Of a stretch of DNA of 51,027 bases, positions 31,634-41,032 are shown in pieces; position 1 is the stretch's first letter, and each line of letters starts with the position of its first letter. The DNA comes from Oscillospiraceae bacterium. GTDB taxonomy: Bacteria; Bacillota; Clostridia; Oscillospirales; Acutalibacteraceae. The DNA is taken from contig SVPR01000016.1 of assembly GCA_015065785.1 (NCBI GenBank), positions 1-51,027 of the forward strand. Direction: 5' to 3'. Position numbers and translations under genes: made by a program. A model generated the notes under the pieces. That model had not been told where the DNA came from. It did not search any database and saw only the letters and a program-made list of their open reading frames with translations.

Positions 31634-33859
31634 TTACAATTCAGGATGTTCAGCCTGAACCTTTAAGCGATTCCAGCGACGATCAACCTCACTTTGAACT
31701 GCTTCTACTATTCCGCTATATTTTTCTGCACATAAATGCTTGGTTCTACCCATCATTTTAAGCCACTCCGACACAGGAATTTTCTTGTTTTTCTGTTCAG
31801 GGTTGTAAGATAATGTTGTGCAACCCATTTCTACCTCGTAAAGAGGAAAATAACAACTGTCAACCGCTGCTGAAATAACTTTTCGTTCAGTATTCGGTTT
31901 ATCGCCCCAGTTTAAAGGACAAGCTGACAAACACTTGATATATGCTGTTCCGTAAGCTTTTGCGTAATACTGAGCCTTTGCCGCCTTTTTTATGAAGTCA
32001 TTCGGGTCAGATTCAGCGGCAGTAGCCACATAAGGCATACCCGTGGCAGCCATAATTCGTGGCATATCTTTATGAAAGAAAGCTTTGCCCCATTGACTTT
32101 CTCCTAAATGAGATGTTGCACTTTTTGCTCCCATAGGAGTGGAATAAGACAACTGGTAACCCGTGTTCATATAGCCACCATTGTCATATTCAAAGAGTAT
32201 AACAGGGTCTCCTCGCAATGCAGTTCCGAGAGCCGAGCCCATACCTATATCCATACCGCCGTCACCACTTACCAAAATAAAAGTGATTTCGCCCTCAGGC
32301 AGCTCCCCTCGCTCCTGCATCTTATGATACATTTTAGAAAGACCGGCTAAAGTAGCGGCACCATTTTGAAAAAGGTTATGAACATAAGGCACTTTAAATG
32401 CAGTTTTCGGATATCCTGTTGTTACTACCATTCCACAGCCTGTCTGAAACAAAAGAACAACATTTCCCTCAATTCCACGAAGCAACAAATTAACATTAAT
32501 CGGTATGCCACAACCCGGACACGCTCCGTGCCCCGGAGCAAGTCGTTTAGGTCTTGCGGTAGTATCACGGACTGTACCACCTTTTACAACCGCTTTTCCA
32601 TTTTCTTCGCTACACGAAATAAGACGGGGATTATTCTCTGAGCTTACCGGTTCAAAATAAGGTTTTGGTTTAAAATCCGATTCTCCGGGATAAACACCGA
32701 TATAATCAAAGCTTTTAATATCTTTCTTATAGCAGGTTTCAAACAATTCAATGGCATCTCGTTCATAAAAATCTTGTCCACCAAGTCCATATATACGACT
32801 TATAACACGCGGAGTAAGCCCTTTTTGCTGAAGAGCCGCGCGAATTTCTAATGACATATTGCCACCACCTGCACCATAACTATCCTGCCTGTCTGCCACA
32901 AGAATTGTCTGTGCGTTTTTACATAATTCAGCAATTTCTTCCACAGGAAATGGTCGGAGTACACCAAGAGAAAACACCCCGACTTTTTTACCCTCATTGC
33001 GAAGCTTATCTACTACCGCTTTAGCAGTGAGATATGCTGAGCCTAATACGAATAGCAGAACCTCTGCATCATCTGTCTGATAAGTTTTTACAGTTTTCAG
33101 TGCCCTGCCTGACAGCTGTTCATATTCACTAAACACTTTCGGAATCAGTGTTCGTGCTTTTTCCATTGCTAAATGAAGCTGATATTTATTATTCATCAAA
33201 TCGGGCTCGTTCATATATGAACCAATAGTTATTGGCTTTTCCGGATTCAAAGCTGAATAATCATAGTTTATTGGTCCGATAAAATCCTGAACAGACTTGT
33301 CATCTGCAAACACATAACAGTTGCGTTTTTGATGACTGGTGAAAAATCCATCAAATGCAACTATAACAGGAAGCTTTAACTGTTCTGCTATTTTTATTGC
33401 ACAAATGTTACAGTCGTACACCTCCTGAGGCGAAGCTGCAAATAATATAACCCAACCAGTATTCAGAGTAAACATTACATCGCTGTGGTCACCCTTTATA
33501 GAAAGAGGCCCTGACACGCTACGGCAGGCAATATTTAACACCATTGGAAGTCGTGTGCCCGACTGAACAGGCAACTGCTCAAGTGCATAAAGCAAACCGT
33601 TTGCTGATGTGGCATTAAAAACTCTGCCTCCGCCTGTCGATGCTCCATAGCAGATTCCTGCCGCACTGTGTTCACCCTCCGCAGGTATTAAATCAATTGT
33701 ATGCTGACCGTCTGCGCCCATTCTATCTAAATATTCGGCAATCTGAGTAGATGGGGTAATAGGATAATAACCCATCACATGATAATTGATTTGCTTTGCA
33801 GCATACGCCGCCAATTCGTTACCACTTTCAAACAGCAATTTCTGCTCTGCTTTTTCCAT
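31634..33859 (-). CDS. 2-oxoacid:ferredoxin oxidoreductase, fused alpha-beta subunit
   Basis: A 741-residue fusion. Residues 1 to about 390 are the alpha (PorA-like) part: GYYPITPSTQIAEYL, AEGEHSAAGICYGASTGGGR and GPLSIKGDHSDVM. From about 430 follows the thiamine-diphosphate-binding beta part: APGHGACPGCGIPIN, FQTGCGMVV, VSGDGGMDIGMGSALGTA and EYDNGGYMNTGYQ. Such enzymes convert a 2-oxoacid and CoA to acyl-CoA, CO2 and reduced ferredoxin. The partner gene directly upstream (1 bp gap) carries the gamma and delta parts, so the two together form a complete enzyme. Pyruvate is the likely substrate from the PITPST motif, but another 2-oxoacid is possible. Confidence 0.9.
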   Translation of the reverse strand: MEKAEQKLLFESGNELAAYAAKQINYHVMGYYPITPSTQIAEYLDRMGADGQHTIDLIPAEGEHSAAGICYGASTGGGRVFNATSANGLLYALEQLPVQSGTRLPMVLNIACRSVSGPLSIKGDHSDVMFTLNTGWVILFAASPQEVYDCNICAIKIAEQLKLPVIVAFDGFFTSHQKRNCYVFADDKSVQDFIGPINYDYSALNPEKPITIGSYMNEPDLMNNKYQLHLAMEKARTLIPKVFSEYEQLSGRALKTVKTYQTDDAEVLLFVLGSAYLTAKAVVDKLRNEGKKVGVFSLGVLRPFPVEEIAELCKNAQTILVADRQDSYGAGGGNMSLEIRAALQQKGLTPRVISRIYGLGGQDFYERDAIELFETCYKKDIKSFDYIGVYPGESDFKPKPYFEPVSSENNPRLISCSEENGKAVVKGGTVRDTTARPKRLAPGHGACPGCGIPINVNLLLRGIEGNVVLLFQTGCGMVVTTGYPKTAFKVPYVHNLFQNGAATLAGLSKMYHKMQERGELPEGEITFILVSGDGGMDIGMGSALGTALRGDPVILFEYDNGGYMNTGYQLSYSTPMGAKSATSHLGESQWGKAFFHKDMPRIMAATGMPYVATAAESDPNDFIKKAAKAQYYAKAYGTAYIKCLSACPLNWGDKPNTERKVISAAVDSCYFPLYEVEMGCTTLSYNPEQKNKKIPVSEWLKMMGRTKHLCAEKYSGIVEAVQSEVDRRWNRLKVQAEHPEL

Positions 33860-33860
33860 A

Positions 33861-34988
33861 TTACATCAGCCCTCCGTCCACACGCTTTTCATCTGAATAA
33901 GCTTCACTTGTAATTAGCGGATCTGCTCCTGCCGGTTCAAAATCGAGATTATCTGTAATTAAATCCTTATTTCGCACAAACCATTTCTTATGTGGATGCT
34001 CCTGTTCTTTACCTGTCACCAAAGCTTCTGTAGGGCATACATCTACACAACGCAAACAGCCTTTACAGTGGTGATAATCAAGTCCTCTGTTCATCATAGT
34101 TTTTCTGCCCTTATATTCCCCCGGCAAAAATTGAAAAACCATATCGGGACAGGCGGTGTCACACAATCCACAGTGAATGCACTTTTCGGGCAAAAACAAA
34201 GGAATAAACCCCTCTCTTGAAGCAGACAAATCATTCGACACAGTATTACCAAAATGAGTATTGACTCCACCCAACGGAGCATTTTCGTAGCCCCATTTAC
34301 TTTTTAATTCATCATACATAACCTTTTCATAGCGTCCATCGGCAGAAAAGGTCTGACTTTGCACATTTTTAAAGCCCAGCTCTAACCCTTTAAGATTATA
34401 TTCAAGCATAGCAGGATATTTTTTACCTAATGTATTTGAAACCAAATCCATTATTGCTTCAAGTGGAATAAATCCTGATGCTTTTGCAACTGCACCAAGC
34501 ATAACCATATTAACACGGCTTTTGCTTTGCAATGCTAACTCCAAGGCATCTACACAACATATTATTCCGGCATATAACCGAAGCTCATCTCTCATCTGCT
34601 CAGGAGTAGCATTAGTATTCACTATTATGATACAATTCTCTTCTACACCTGCCGTCACAGGCAATGTCTTTGAAAGCATCTGATGAAACAGTATTAAAAG
34701 ATGCGGACTCTCTACAGGACTATTTTGTAAAATCTCACGCTCAGGTGCACTCCAGCGCACATAAGATTTTACCGGTGAGCCACGCTTTTCTGAACCATAG
34801 CTTGAAAATGCTGCTGAATTCATTCCCAGATAAACCGCTCCTAATTCCCCAAGTAATTTCCCACAAAGATTAGCTCCTAAACCTCCTATGCTTTCAAGTC
34901 TCATTTCGTAATATCCGTTTTCATTAACGCAAGGAAGTTCAAGTGCATAGCTTGTGCGTTGCCCACTTTCTGTTGTGTTCTGACTCAT
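33861..34988 (-). CDS. 2-oxoacid:ferredoxin oxidoreductase, fused gamma-delta subunit
   Basis: A protein of about 375 residues. The N-terminal two thirds are the gamma part: MRLESIGGLGANLCGKLLGELG, FSSYGSEKRGSPVKSYVRWS, and a VMLGAVAKASGFIPLEAI block. The C-terminal part is a two-cluster ferredoxin (delta): CIHCGLCDTACPDMVF and CKGCLRCVDVCPTEAL. I start at the ATG at 34988, where GGAG lies 6 bp upstream; a longer frame to 35036 would translate a palindrome upstream. It is transcribed first in the pair, 1 bp before the alpha-beta gene. Two-polypeptide organisation differs from the single-chain pyruvate:ferredoxin oxidoreductase usual in Clostridia. Confidence 0.9.
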   Translation of the reverse strand: MSQNTTESGQRTSYALELPCVNENGYYEMRLESIGGLGANLCGKLLGELGAVYLGMNSAAFSSYGSEKRGSPVKSYVRWSAPEREILQNSPVESPHLLILFHQMLSKTLPVTAGVEENCIIIVNTNATPEQMRDELRLYAGIICCVDALELALQSKSRVNMVMLGAVAKASGFIPLEAIMDLVSNTLGKKYPAMLEYNLKGLELGFKNVQSQTFSADGRYEKVMYDELKSKWGYENAPLGGVNTHFGNTVSNDLSASREGFIPLFLPEKCIHCGLCDTACPDMVFQFLPGEYKGRKTMMNRGLDYHHCKGCLRCVDVCPTEALVTGKEQEHPHKKWFVRNKDLITDNLDFEPAGADPLITSEAYSDEKRVDGGLM

Positions 34989-35016
34989 AGCAATCTCCTT
35001 TTGTTTTATTTTAGCA

Positions 35017-35044
35017 TTCGCATAATGCTGCATCATTATGCGAA
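35017..35044. promoter_or_regulatory. 11-bp perfect inverted repeat upstream of the oxidoreductase genes
   Basis: TTCGCATAATG (35017-35027) is inverted as CATTATGCGAA (35034-35044) with a 6-bp centre, 29 bp before the start codon. It could be an operator, or an RNA hairpin in the leader. A CATAAT within it may be the -10 box. Confidence 0.5.
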
Positions 35045-35082
35045 AAATTGTTTGAAGATTTAAAATGCCTGTAAAATAAAAT

Positions 35083-35113
35083 TGACGATAGTCGAAATTT
35101 CAACTATCGTCAT
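35083..35113 (-). terminator. Terminator after the GH43/130-like gene
   Basis: TGACGATAGT pairs with ACTATCGTCA and is followed on the reverse strand by a T-rich run. Confidence 0.75.
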
Positions 35114-35124
35114 TTATTTATTGC

Positions 35125-36096
35125 TTATAATTCCGCCTCAAAAATGCCTATGCATTCTCTTCCTTTAAGATTACTTGAAACATTACGGGCATTAAAATAC
35201 AAGCGGAGCTTTTTGTTGTAATAAGTGAGGCAACAAGCATAGACATACTGTGCCATCCAGTTATCAGCGTTATCTTTTTGCGGAACAAGAAATGGTTTTA
35301 CAAATTCAAAATTCACGCCGTCCTCGCTCTTTAAAAGCATTATTGCAGAATGGCTTTTACCATCCTTTTCAAAAATACCATTCTGAAGACCTATGTAGCA
35401 ATCTTTTATTTTATAAACCTTGAGGCAGCCCGAACAAAGATTAAGCCACTCGCTATTTTTATCGGGACTTATTATAGGTGTTTCCCGTGCAATATATCCG
35501 TGACTGATTTCATCACTTTCGGCAAAGCTTATGTGCCTTGGTTCACAAAAATTGCAATCCTTAATAAAAGTCTGACCGCATGAATAATAAAGTCGGTAGT
35601 TATTTTCTGTTTTAAAGAGAAACGGATTTGAAAGTGCCTGACCGTTTTCATCTTCTTCAAAATCACGACTTTTTCTTAATACCGCATACGGCTCTGACCA
35701 ATTTTCAAGATCACTGCTTTCAACACAGTAAATTTCACTTTTCCACTTCAAGCCGAAAAATGTCAGTGCATTATATATAACGGGCATTGTTCTCTCATAA
35801 AAAAGGTAATAACGGCCATCTATAAAATTGATATTCGGGCGCATTGCTCTCGGAACTATTCTGCCCTTGCTTTCAAAATTCTCTCCGTCACTACTCTCGT
35901 AGCGATAAACACCAAAAAATGTGTGACAAAAAAGCTGCCACTTTCCATTGTGTGTTTCATCGGGAGTAAGTACGCTTGGGTCTGCAATGACAAAGCTTGA
36001 TTTAGGATTGCGTATAATAGGATTTTGCTTAAATAATTTAAACTCAGCATTATTTATATCGCTGAAAGAAAAATCGTACATAATATTAAAACTCAT
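35125..36096 (-). CDS. Five-bladed beta-propeller glycosidase-like protein (GH43/GH130-like)
   Basis: A 323-residue protein built of repeating beta segments: NPIIRNPKSSFVIADPSVL near residue 25 (Asp in ADPSV is the usual early catalytic or binding residue of the propeller families), FINFIDGRYYLFYERT-like blade 2, CVESSDLENWSEPYAVL, then QALSNPFLFKTENNYRLYYSCGQ and SEWLNLCSGCLKVYKIKDCYIGLQNG. The pattern of blades fits GH43, GH32 or GH130-type folds; I cannot pick the family. No signal peptide. The start overlaps the end of the dehydrogenase gene by 11 bp. Last gene of a dehydrogenase/PnuC operon. Confidence 0.65.
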   Translation of the reverse strand: MSFNIMYDFSFSDINNAEFKLFKQNPIIRNPKSSFVIADPSVLTPDETHNGKWQLFCHTFFGVYRYESSDGENFESKGRIVPRAMRPNINFIDGRYYLFYERTMPVIYNALTFFGLKWKSEIYCVESSDLENWSEPYAVLRKSRDFEEDENGQALSNPFLFKTENNYRLYYSCGQTFIKDCNFCEPRHISFAESDEISHGYIARETPIISPDKNSEWLNLCSGCLKVYKIKDCYIGLQNGIFEKDGKSHSAIMLLKSEDGVNFEFVKPFLVPQKDNADNWMAQYVYACCLTYYNKKLRLYFNARNVSSNLKGRECIGIFEAEL

Positions 36097-37096
36097 AATT
36101 CGGCTTAACCTTTTCTCCTGTTTTTGCTGATTCTACAATTGCAAGGCAGACTGCAACGGTTTTCGCTCCCTCTCTTGCATCTGTTAAAACCTGCTTATCA
36201 TTGAGAATTGCATCGGCAAATACCTCAAATTCTTTAACAGCATTGTGATTATTTACTTCAATTTCAATTGTTTCAGGCTCTTTTGTAACCTGCTTTTCGT
36301 CAACTGTGAAAAGAGTCATTGTAGGCGAGGTGTTGTCACAAATAAGTGTACCCTTTGTACCGTAAATTACAGTTCTCATTGTGTAATCACGCTTACAGCC
36401 TGTTGAAACAAATACCTTGCCCATAAGATTTTCGTTGAATTTCATTACTGCAACTGTTGCATCATCATAAGTAACATGTGGCAGGAGTCTATGAGTACCA
36501 TAAGCGAAAACTTCCTCAGGGTCGCCTGCGAGCCATCTTAATAAATCTACCGCGTGGCAACCACCGCCGATTACACCATGACGAAGCGGGTCACATCTCC
36601 ACGGCTCCTGAATTAACATATAATCGTGAGCGTATTCTGATTCTACAAAATAAAGCTCGCCTAAAGTTCCTGACTCAATAATTTCTTTTGCTTTTTCAAA
36701 TGCAGGGGTAAAGCGACAAATCTGACCTACCATAAATTTTCCGTTTGATTCCTCTGCTACTTTTACTATTTCCTCAATATCCTCACGGGTTAATGCAAGT
36801 GGCTTTTCGCAAAGAACATGCTTACCTGCACGGAGTAAATCGCAGGAAACCTTTTTGTGCTGTTGGTCCGGAATTGCAACTGTAACTACATCAATATCTT
36901 TGTTGTTTACAATATCCATATAGTCAGTTACCCATTTTTCCTCCGGAATATTGTAGCGTTCACCTGCAAAGCGAAGATTTTCTTCGTTGCTGTCACATAT
37001 TATTGCAATTTCTGCATCCTTGCAGTTTAATGCACCCTCAACATGACACATACCGAATTTCATACCGATATTTGCTACCTGTAATTTCTTGTTCAT
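36086..37096 (-). CDS. Gfo/Idh/MocA-family oxidoreductase
   Basis: A 336-residue dehydrogenase. The Rossmann start is LQVANIGMKFGMCHVEGA (a variant GxGxxG), VVTVAIPDQQHKKVSCDLL follows, and the catalytic EKP motif is GKHVLCEKPLALT near residue 98. The C-terminal domain has GELYFVESEYAHDY, then HGVIGGGCHAVDLLRWLAGDPEEVFAYG, the usual GGG-H motif with catalytic His. It acts on an unknown sugar or cyclitol. It overlaps the PnuC-like gene by 4 bp and the propeller gene by 11 bp. GAAAGGA precedes the ATG. Confidence 0.9.
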   Translation of the reverse strand: MNKKLQVANIGMKFGMCHVEGALNCKDAEIAIICDSNEENLRFAGERYNIPEEKWVTDYMDIVNNKDIDVVTVAIPDQQHKKVSCDLLRAGKHVLCEKPLALTREDIEEIVKVAEESNGKFMVGQICRFTPAFEKAKEIIESGTLGELYFVESEYAHDYMLIQEPWRCDPLRHGVIGGGCHAVDLLRWLAGDPEEVFAYGTHRLLPHVTYDDATVAVMKFNENLMGKVFVSTGCKRDYTMRTVIYGTKGTLICDNTSPTMTLFTVDEKQVTKEPETIEIEVNNHNAVKEFEVFADAILNDKQVLTDAREGAKTVAVCLAIVESAKTGEKVKPNYEF

Positions 37097-37758
37097 AATA
37101 TTTTCCTTTCGTTTTGTTGTTCTTTATAAAATTTTTGTACATTTATAAATGCTACAATCACACAGTAAAGTGCATACACCCCATAAATTAAATAGGTAGT
37201 TTCTTTGGGGTTGTTTATAACCATCTGAACATTTACTATTAATCCTGTTACCGCCGATACTATCCAGAGATATGTGTATTCAATAAATGCTAACATTGTT
37301 AAAATTGATACTGCAAGACCTAACAAAAATGTAACAGTATCAAAAATCGCATATTCATATTTAAAATATGTAAGTACACCTGCCGAAACACCCCACGAAA
37401 TAAGAAGTGCCAAAAGAGATGTTACTCTCATCTTTACCGACATTTTCTTAAAAACAACGGTTTTTTTGTATGCATTCTTTTTCCAGTTAAAGAATGTGGC
37501 AAGCTGTAACGGAACACTCATAAAAAATGCAGATGCCGCCGAAATATAAACACCCATATATAAATATGCCACGGTATAAATAACTGCGTTTATTGCACCT
37601 ATAAGCGAACCAAGCCGATTTGCTTCTGACTGAAACGACATAACAAACAGTGACACAAATAACGGTATCATCAGGAAAAATTCCTGCTTAAAATAAATAC
37701 CGCTTACAAGAATTGCAACACCTGTTAATATTATAATTATTTTTTTATATGTTTTCAT
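37093..37758 (-). CDS. PnuC-like membrane transporter
   Basis: A 221-residue integral membrane protein with seven or so helices. Blocks that resemble PnuC are FQSEANRLGSLIGAINAVIYTVAYLYMGVY and PLQLATFFNWKKNAY, which parallels the helix ending in NWxKN. PnuC proteins carry nicotinamide riboside or related vitamins by facilitated diffusion. Here it lies between two NAD-dependent dehydrogenase genes with overlaps of 4 bp and a gap of 1 bp. That may mean it feeds NAD synthesis or carries another nucleoside or sugar-like compound handled by this operon. Confidence 0.7.
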   Translation of the reverse strand: MKTYKKIIIILTGVAILVSGIYFKQEFFLMIPLFVSLFVMSFQSEANRLGSLIGAINAVIYTVAYLYMGVYISAASAFFMSVPLQLATFFNWKKNAYKKTVVFKKMSVKMRVTSLLALLISWGVSAGVLTYFKYEYAIFDTVTFLLGLAVSILTMLAFIEYTYLWIVSAVTGLIVNVQMVINNPKETTYLIYGVYALYCVIVAFINVQKFYKEQQNERKIL

Positions 37759-37759
37759 A

Positions 37760-38749
37760 TTAATTATCCTGTGGGTATTTTACCCCTATAATTTTTCTTA
37801 TTTCATCCATTTGTTCAGTTATAAAACAAGTCTGACCGTGAGTTACAACCGGGCTTTCTTTTAAACCGAGTAAAACGCATTCACAAAAATGGGTTATCTG
37901 TTCTTCAAAACCATTACCTGCATACGGAACAGAAATATTTTGCCTTCCTCCGTTATTAAGGCAAATTTCAATTTGTTGTGGTGCATAAAATCTTTGAAGA
38001 TGAGCGTATCCCTTACTACCATACACATATCCTTCATTTGGTTTTCTTAACAGAATTGCACTTGAAAGGTCTGCTATTGCACCATTTTTATATTTGAGTA
38101 AAGCACAAGTGTGGCTGTCAACACCATTAAAAATGTCGGCTTGTGCGTTTATTTCTGCAACATCTTTACCAAGATACCAGCTTGCAAAATTAAGACCGTA
38201 AACACCAACATCGAGCAATGAGCCTCCACCATTTTCATTTTTGAAAACATGGTGGTCCATTTCATCTTCATCCATTGTGTAACAGAATTTGCCCTCCACA
38301 CCGAGAATGTCGCCTAAAACACCATTTTCTATAATTTCGAGCATTTTAATGGTACCTGGTACAAGTCTTGCCCACATCGCTTCCATAAGAAGAACATTAT
38401 TTTTTTCTGCACAGCTGAACATTTCTTTTGCTTCTCTTAAATTAAGCGCCATTGGTTTTTCGCAAAGAACATGTTTTTTACTATTCATCATAAGGCACGA
38501 ACACTCAATATGCAGAGAATGTGGCACTGCAATATATGCCGCATCAATTTTGTCTGACTGTGCCATTTTTTCATAACTGTCAAAGCGTACAGGAATATTA
38601 AATTCATCGCCGAATTTTTCTGCATTTTCTTTTGTTCGTGACGCAACCGCAACAAGTTCTGCATTACTCACATTTTTTATTGCTTCTGCAAAACGATGTG
38701 CAATTGTCCCTGTACCTACTATTCCGAATCTTATTTTTTGAGTACTCAT
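37760..38749 (-). CDS. Gfo/Idh/MocA-family oxidoreductase
   Basis: A 329-residue dehydrogenase. Motifs: IRFGIVGTGTIAHRFAEAI (GxGxxA), DAAYIAVPHSLHIECSCLMM, the EKP motif KHVLCEKPMALN near residue 98, and GGGSLLDVGVYGLNFASWYLG with the catalytic Asp and a Tyr replacing the usual His. This is the trans-1,2-dihydrobenzenediol dehydrogenase/sugar-dehydrogenase-like subgroup. First gene of the dehydrogenase/PnuC/dehydrogenase/propeller operon, with GGAG 5 bp before the ATG and a near-consensus promoter. Confidence 0.9.
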   Translation of the reverse strand: MSTQKIRFGIVGTGTIAHRFAEAIKNVSNAELVAVASRTKENAEKFGDEFNIPVRFDSYEKMAQSDKIDAAYIAVPHSLHIECSCLMMNSKKHVLCEKPMALNLREAKEMFSCAEKNNVLLMEAMWARLVPGTIKMLEIIENGVLGDILGVEGKFCYTMDEDEMDHHVFKNENGGGSLLDVGVYGLNFASWYLGKDVAEINAQADIFNGVDSHTCALLKYKNGAIADLSSAILLRKPNEGYVYGSKGYAHLQRFYAPQQIEICLNNGGRQNISVPYAGNGFEEQITHFCECVLLGLKESPVVTHGQTCFITEQMDEIRKIIGVKYPQDN

Positions 38750-38784
38750 ATTTTCTCCAATTTCTTGTCAATATATTTTCTCTA

Positions 38785-38813
38785 ATTGTAACACATCTGC
38801 CAAACCATTTCAA
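38785..38813 (-). promoter_or_regulatory. Promoter of the dehydrogenase-PnuC operon
   Basis: Reverse-strand TTGAAA (38808-38813) and TACAAT (38785-38790) with a 17-bp spacer. Confidence 0.75.
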
Positions 38814-38860
38814 TCTGTTTGTTATTTTATAGATTTCAAAGTTTTATTATTGTTATTTAC

Positions 38861-38888
38861 TTGACTATAAACCAAAATACTTTATAAT
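38861..38888 (+). promoter_or_regulatory. Promoter of the GH95-like gene
   Basis: TTGACT (38861-38866) and TATAAT (38883-38888) with a 16-bp spacer, 30 bp before the ATG. Confidence 0.75.
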
Positions 38889-38918
38889 AATTATAATTAA
38901 GATCTTTGTGGTGATTGA

Positions 38919-41012
38919 ATGAATACATATTTTAACGAGTTTACTAATAAGCCAGAAAAACTTCCGGGTAACGGTGCTTATGAAAAAATGCCTGCCGGTG
39001 CTCTTTGTGGTAACGGTGACCTCGGTGTTGTTTTAAGCAATGATGAAACCGACCTTATTATTCACATTTCAAAATGCGATTTCTGGAAGTTTATACCCGG
39101 TGCACACAAGGATGGCGGTATAAAAACAGTTGGTAATATCCGCATTGAAAATATTGATTTAACAGAATATAATATTAAACAATATTTTGATGAAGGTCTT
39201 ATTAAATGTTGTTTTTCTGATACAAAAATTGAATTTTTTGTAGCACCACAAAATATTATTTATTTTGAAACAAAAACACCTGTATCAAAAAATTTACCTG
39301 TTATAAATATTGAAATGCCTGACACCTGTAATTCTGTTAATTCAGAATTTGCAGAAAATGATGTAACTTGTTATACTCGTAAATTTACGGGTGAAAATAT
39401 TGATATCGAAACTGCGGTAACCGTTTGTTTAAAGGAAATAAACACTAATAAATCAGACGACTGCAGTATTTCACGCTACTGTGTTTCTGTCTGCACTAAT
39501 TTTGATAGTAGTAACCACACAAAAAAGGCGGTAGAAATGGCTTCGGGCTGTGATTATGATGCTGACAAAGTAAAAACACGAGAAAAATGGCAAAAATTCT
39601 TTGCTGCTTCTAAAGTAACTTTGGAAGATAAGGAAATTGAAAAATTCTATAATTCAAGCCTTTATCACCTTGCAGGTTGTATGGGAAACAAAGGCTTCCC
39701 TCCAGGGTTATTCGGAAACTTTATAACAGATGATTTCTTCCCCTGGGCAGGGGATTATCATATGAATTACAACTACGAAGCACCATATTACTGCATTTTC
39801 TCCAGTAACCACCCGGAACTTTTTGATGGTTATATGACTCCTGTAAATGAAATGAGTGAATATGCCCAAAGCTTTGCAAAGCTTTTCAATTGCCGTGGTT
39901 ATGCTTTCCCCGTAAGCTTTGGCCCTAAAGCACTTGATGTTTTCAGTCAGGCAGATTGCAAGGAGCACGGAGTTCTTTTCTTAGGTCAGAAAAGCCACGC
40001 CGCTTATGCTTGTGTAATTCCTTTAATGCACTGGTTTTCAACCTACGACAAGGAATATGCTTCAGAAAATTATTATAATTTTATATTTAATGTTGCATTA
40101 TTCTGGGAAGATTACCTCACTAAAGAAAAGGGCAAATATGTAATTAAAAAAGATGCCGCACACGAAATTCCGTACTATCGTGGCAAAGAATTTAAGTTTA
40201 TTACCCATTTTGGTCAGGTAAATACTATAAACGCTATAAACTCACTCGGACTTGTTAAGTTATTGTTTAAAGGCGTTTACGATATGGCTAAGGAATTAGG
40301 TCTTAATTCTGAAAAATATGCCTTATGGGAAGACATAAATAAAAATTTAAGCGACTTCCCGACATTTATTAAACACGGAAAAAAATGCTTCAGGTATTCT
40401 AAATTCGGTATTCGCTGGAGAGATGACAACACCGTAGGTCTTCAGCATATTTATCCTGCATCACAAATCGGCTTCTCTTCTGGTGAAAAGCTTCTTAAAA
40501 TTGCTAAAAATACATATTTTATCAACGACAGAAGACTTGACGACAACGGCTCTAACTCATATCTCCCGGCTGGTGCAAGAATTGGTGTTGACCCTGAATT
40601 TTTAATTGAGGGCATCCATCAGAATATAAAAGAATTCGCTCTGCCTAACAGGCTTTTCCGCCATCACGGTGGTGGAATTGAGCATCTTACAACGGTTCCT
40701 GCAACTATTAACGAAATGCTTATGCAAAGCTACGAGGATGTTATAAGACTCTTCCCTTGCTGGAATAAAAAATCTGATGCTTCATTTACAAATCTTCGTG
40801 CAGACGGTGCTTTTCTTGTTTCTGCCGAGCTTAAAAACGAAAATATTTCTTCTCTTAAAATCAAAAGTCTTAAAGGAAGAAATTGTAATGTTGAATGCTC
40901 CGACATAAAAGCTGTTGTAAGAGAAGCCGACAACAAAAAAATTGAGTTCAAAAGAAACGGAAATATCATTTCTTTTGAAACTCAACCTGATGAAGCTTAT
41001 ATTTTGATGTAA
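38919..41012 (+). CDS. GH95-like six-hairpin glycoside hydrolase
   Basis: A 697-residue cytosolic protein. The N-terminal beta-sandwich begins KMPAGALCGNGDLGVVLSND. The catalytic toroid carries KGFPPGLFGNFITDDFFPWAGDYHMNYNYEAPYY, close to the NxN/W segment of GH95, and C-terminal EFALPNRLFRHHGGGIEHLTTVPATINEMLMQSYEDVIRLFPCWN, which parallels the GH95 C-terminal motif. GH95 enzymes are inverting alpha-L-fucosidases or galactosidases; the substrate here is open. No signal peptide. Expressed divergently from the dehydrogenase-PnuC operon and 20 bp upstream of the lipid kinase gene. Confidence 0.72.
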   Translation: MNTYFNEFTNKPEKLPGNGAYEKMPAGALCGNGDLGVVLSNDETDLIIHISKCDFWKFIPGAHKDGGIKTVGNIRIENIDLTEYNIKQYFDEGLIKCCFSDTKIEFFVAPQNIIYFETKTPVSKNLPVINIEMPDTCNSVNSEFAENDVTCYTRKFTGENIDIETAVTVCLKEINTNKSDDCSISRYCVSVCTNFDSSNHTKKAVEMASGCDYDADKVKTREKWQKFFAASKVTLEDKEIEKFYNSSLYHLAGCMGNKGFPPGLFGNFITDDFFPWAGDYHMNYNYEAPYYCIFSSNHPELFDGYMTPVNEMSEYAQSFAKLFNCRGYAFPVSFGPKALDVFSQADCKEHGVLFLGQKSHAAYACVIPLMHWFSTYDKEYASENYYNFIFNVALFWEDYLTKEKGKYVIKKDAAHEIPYYRGKEFKFITHFGQVNTINAINSLGLVKLLFKGVYDMAKELGLNSEKYALWEDINKNLSDFPTFIKHGKKCFRYSKFGIRWRDDNTVGLQHIYPASQIGFSSGEKLLKIAKNTYFINDRRLDDNGSNSYLPAGARIGVDPEFLIEGIHQNIKEFALPNRLFRHHGGGIEHLTTVPATINEMLMQSYEDVIRLFPCWNKKSDASFTNLRADGAFLVSAELKNENISSLKIKSLKGRNCNVECSDIKAVVREADNKKIEFKRNGNIISFETQPDEAYILM

Positions 41013-41032
41013 AAATACAGGATGAAACGGAT

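Noticed and set aside
35017..35044. Rex or FNR operator
   Set aside because: The half-sites do not match TTGTGAA or TTGAT, so the regulator is left open.
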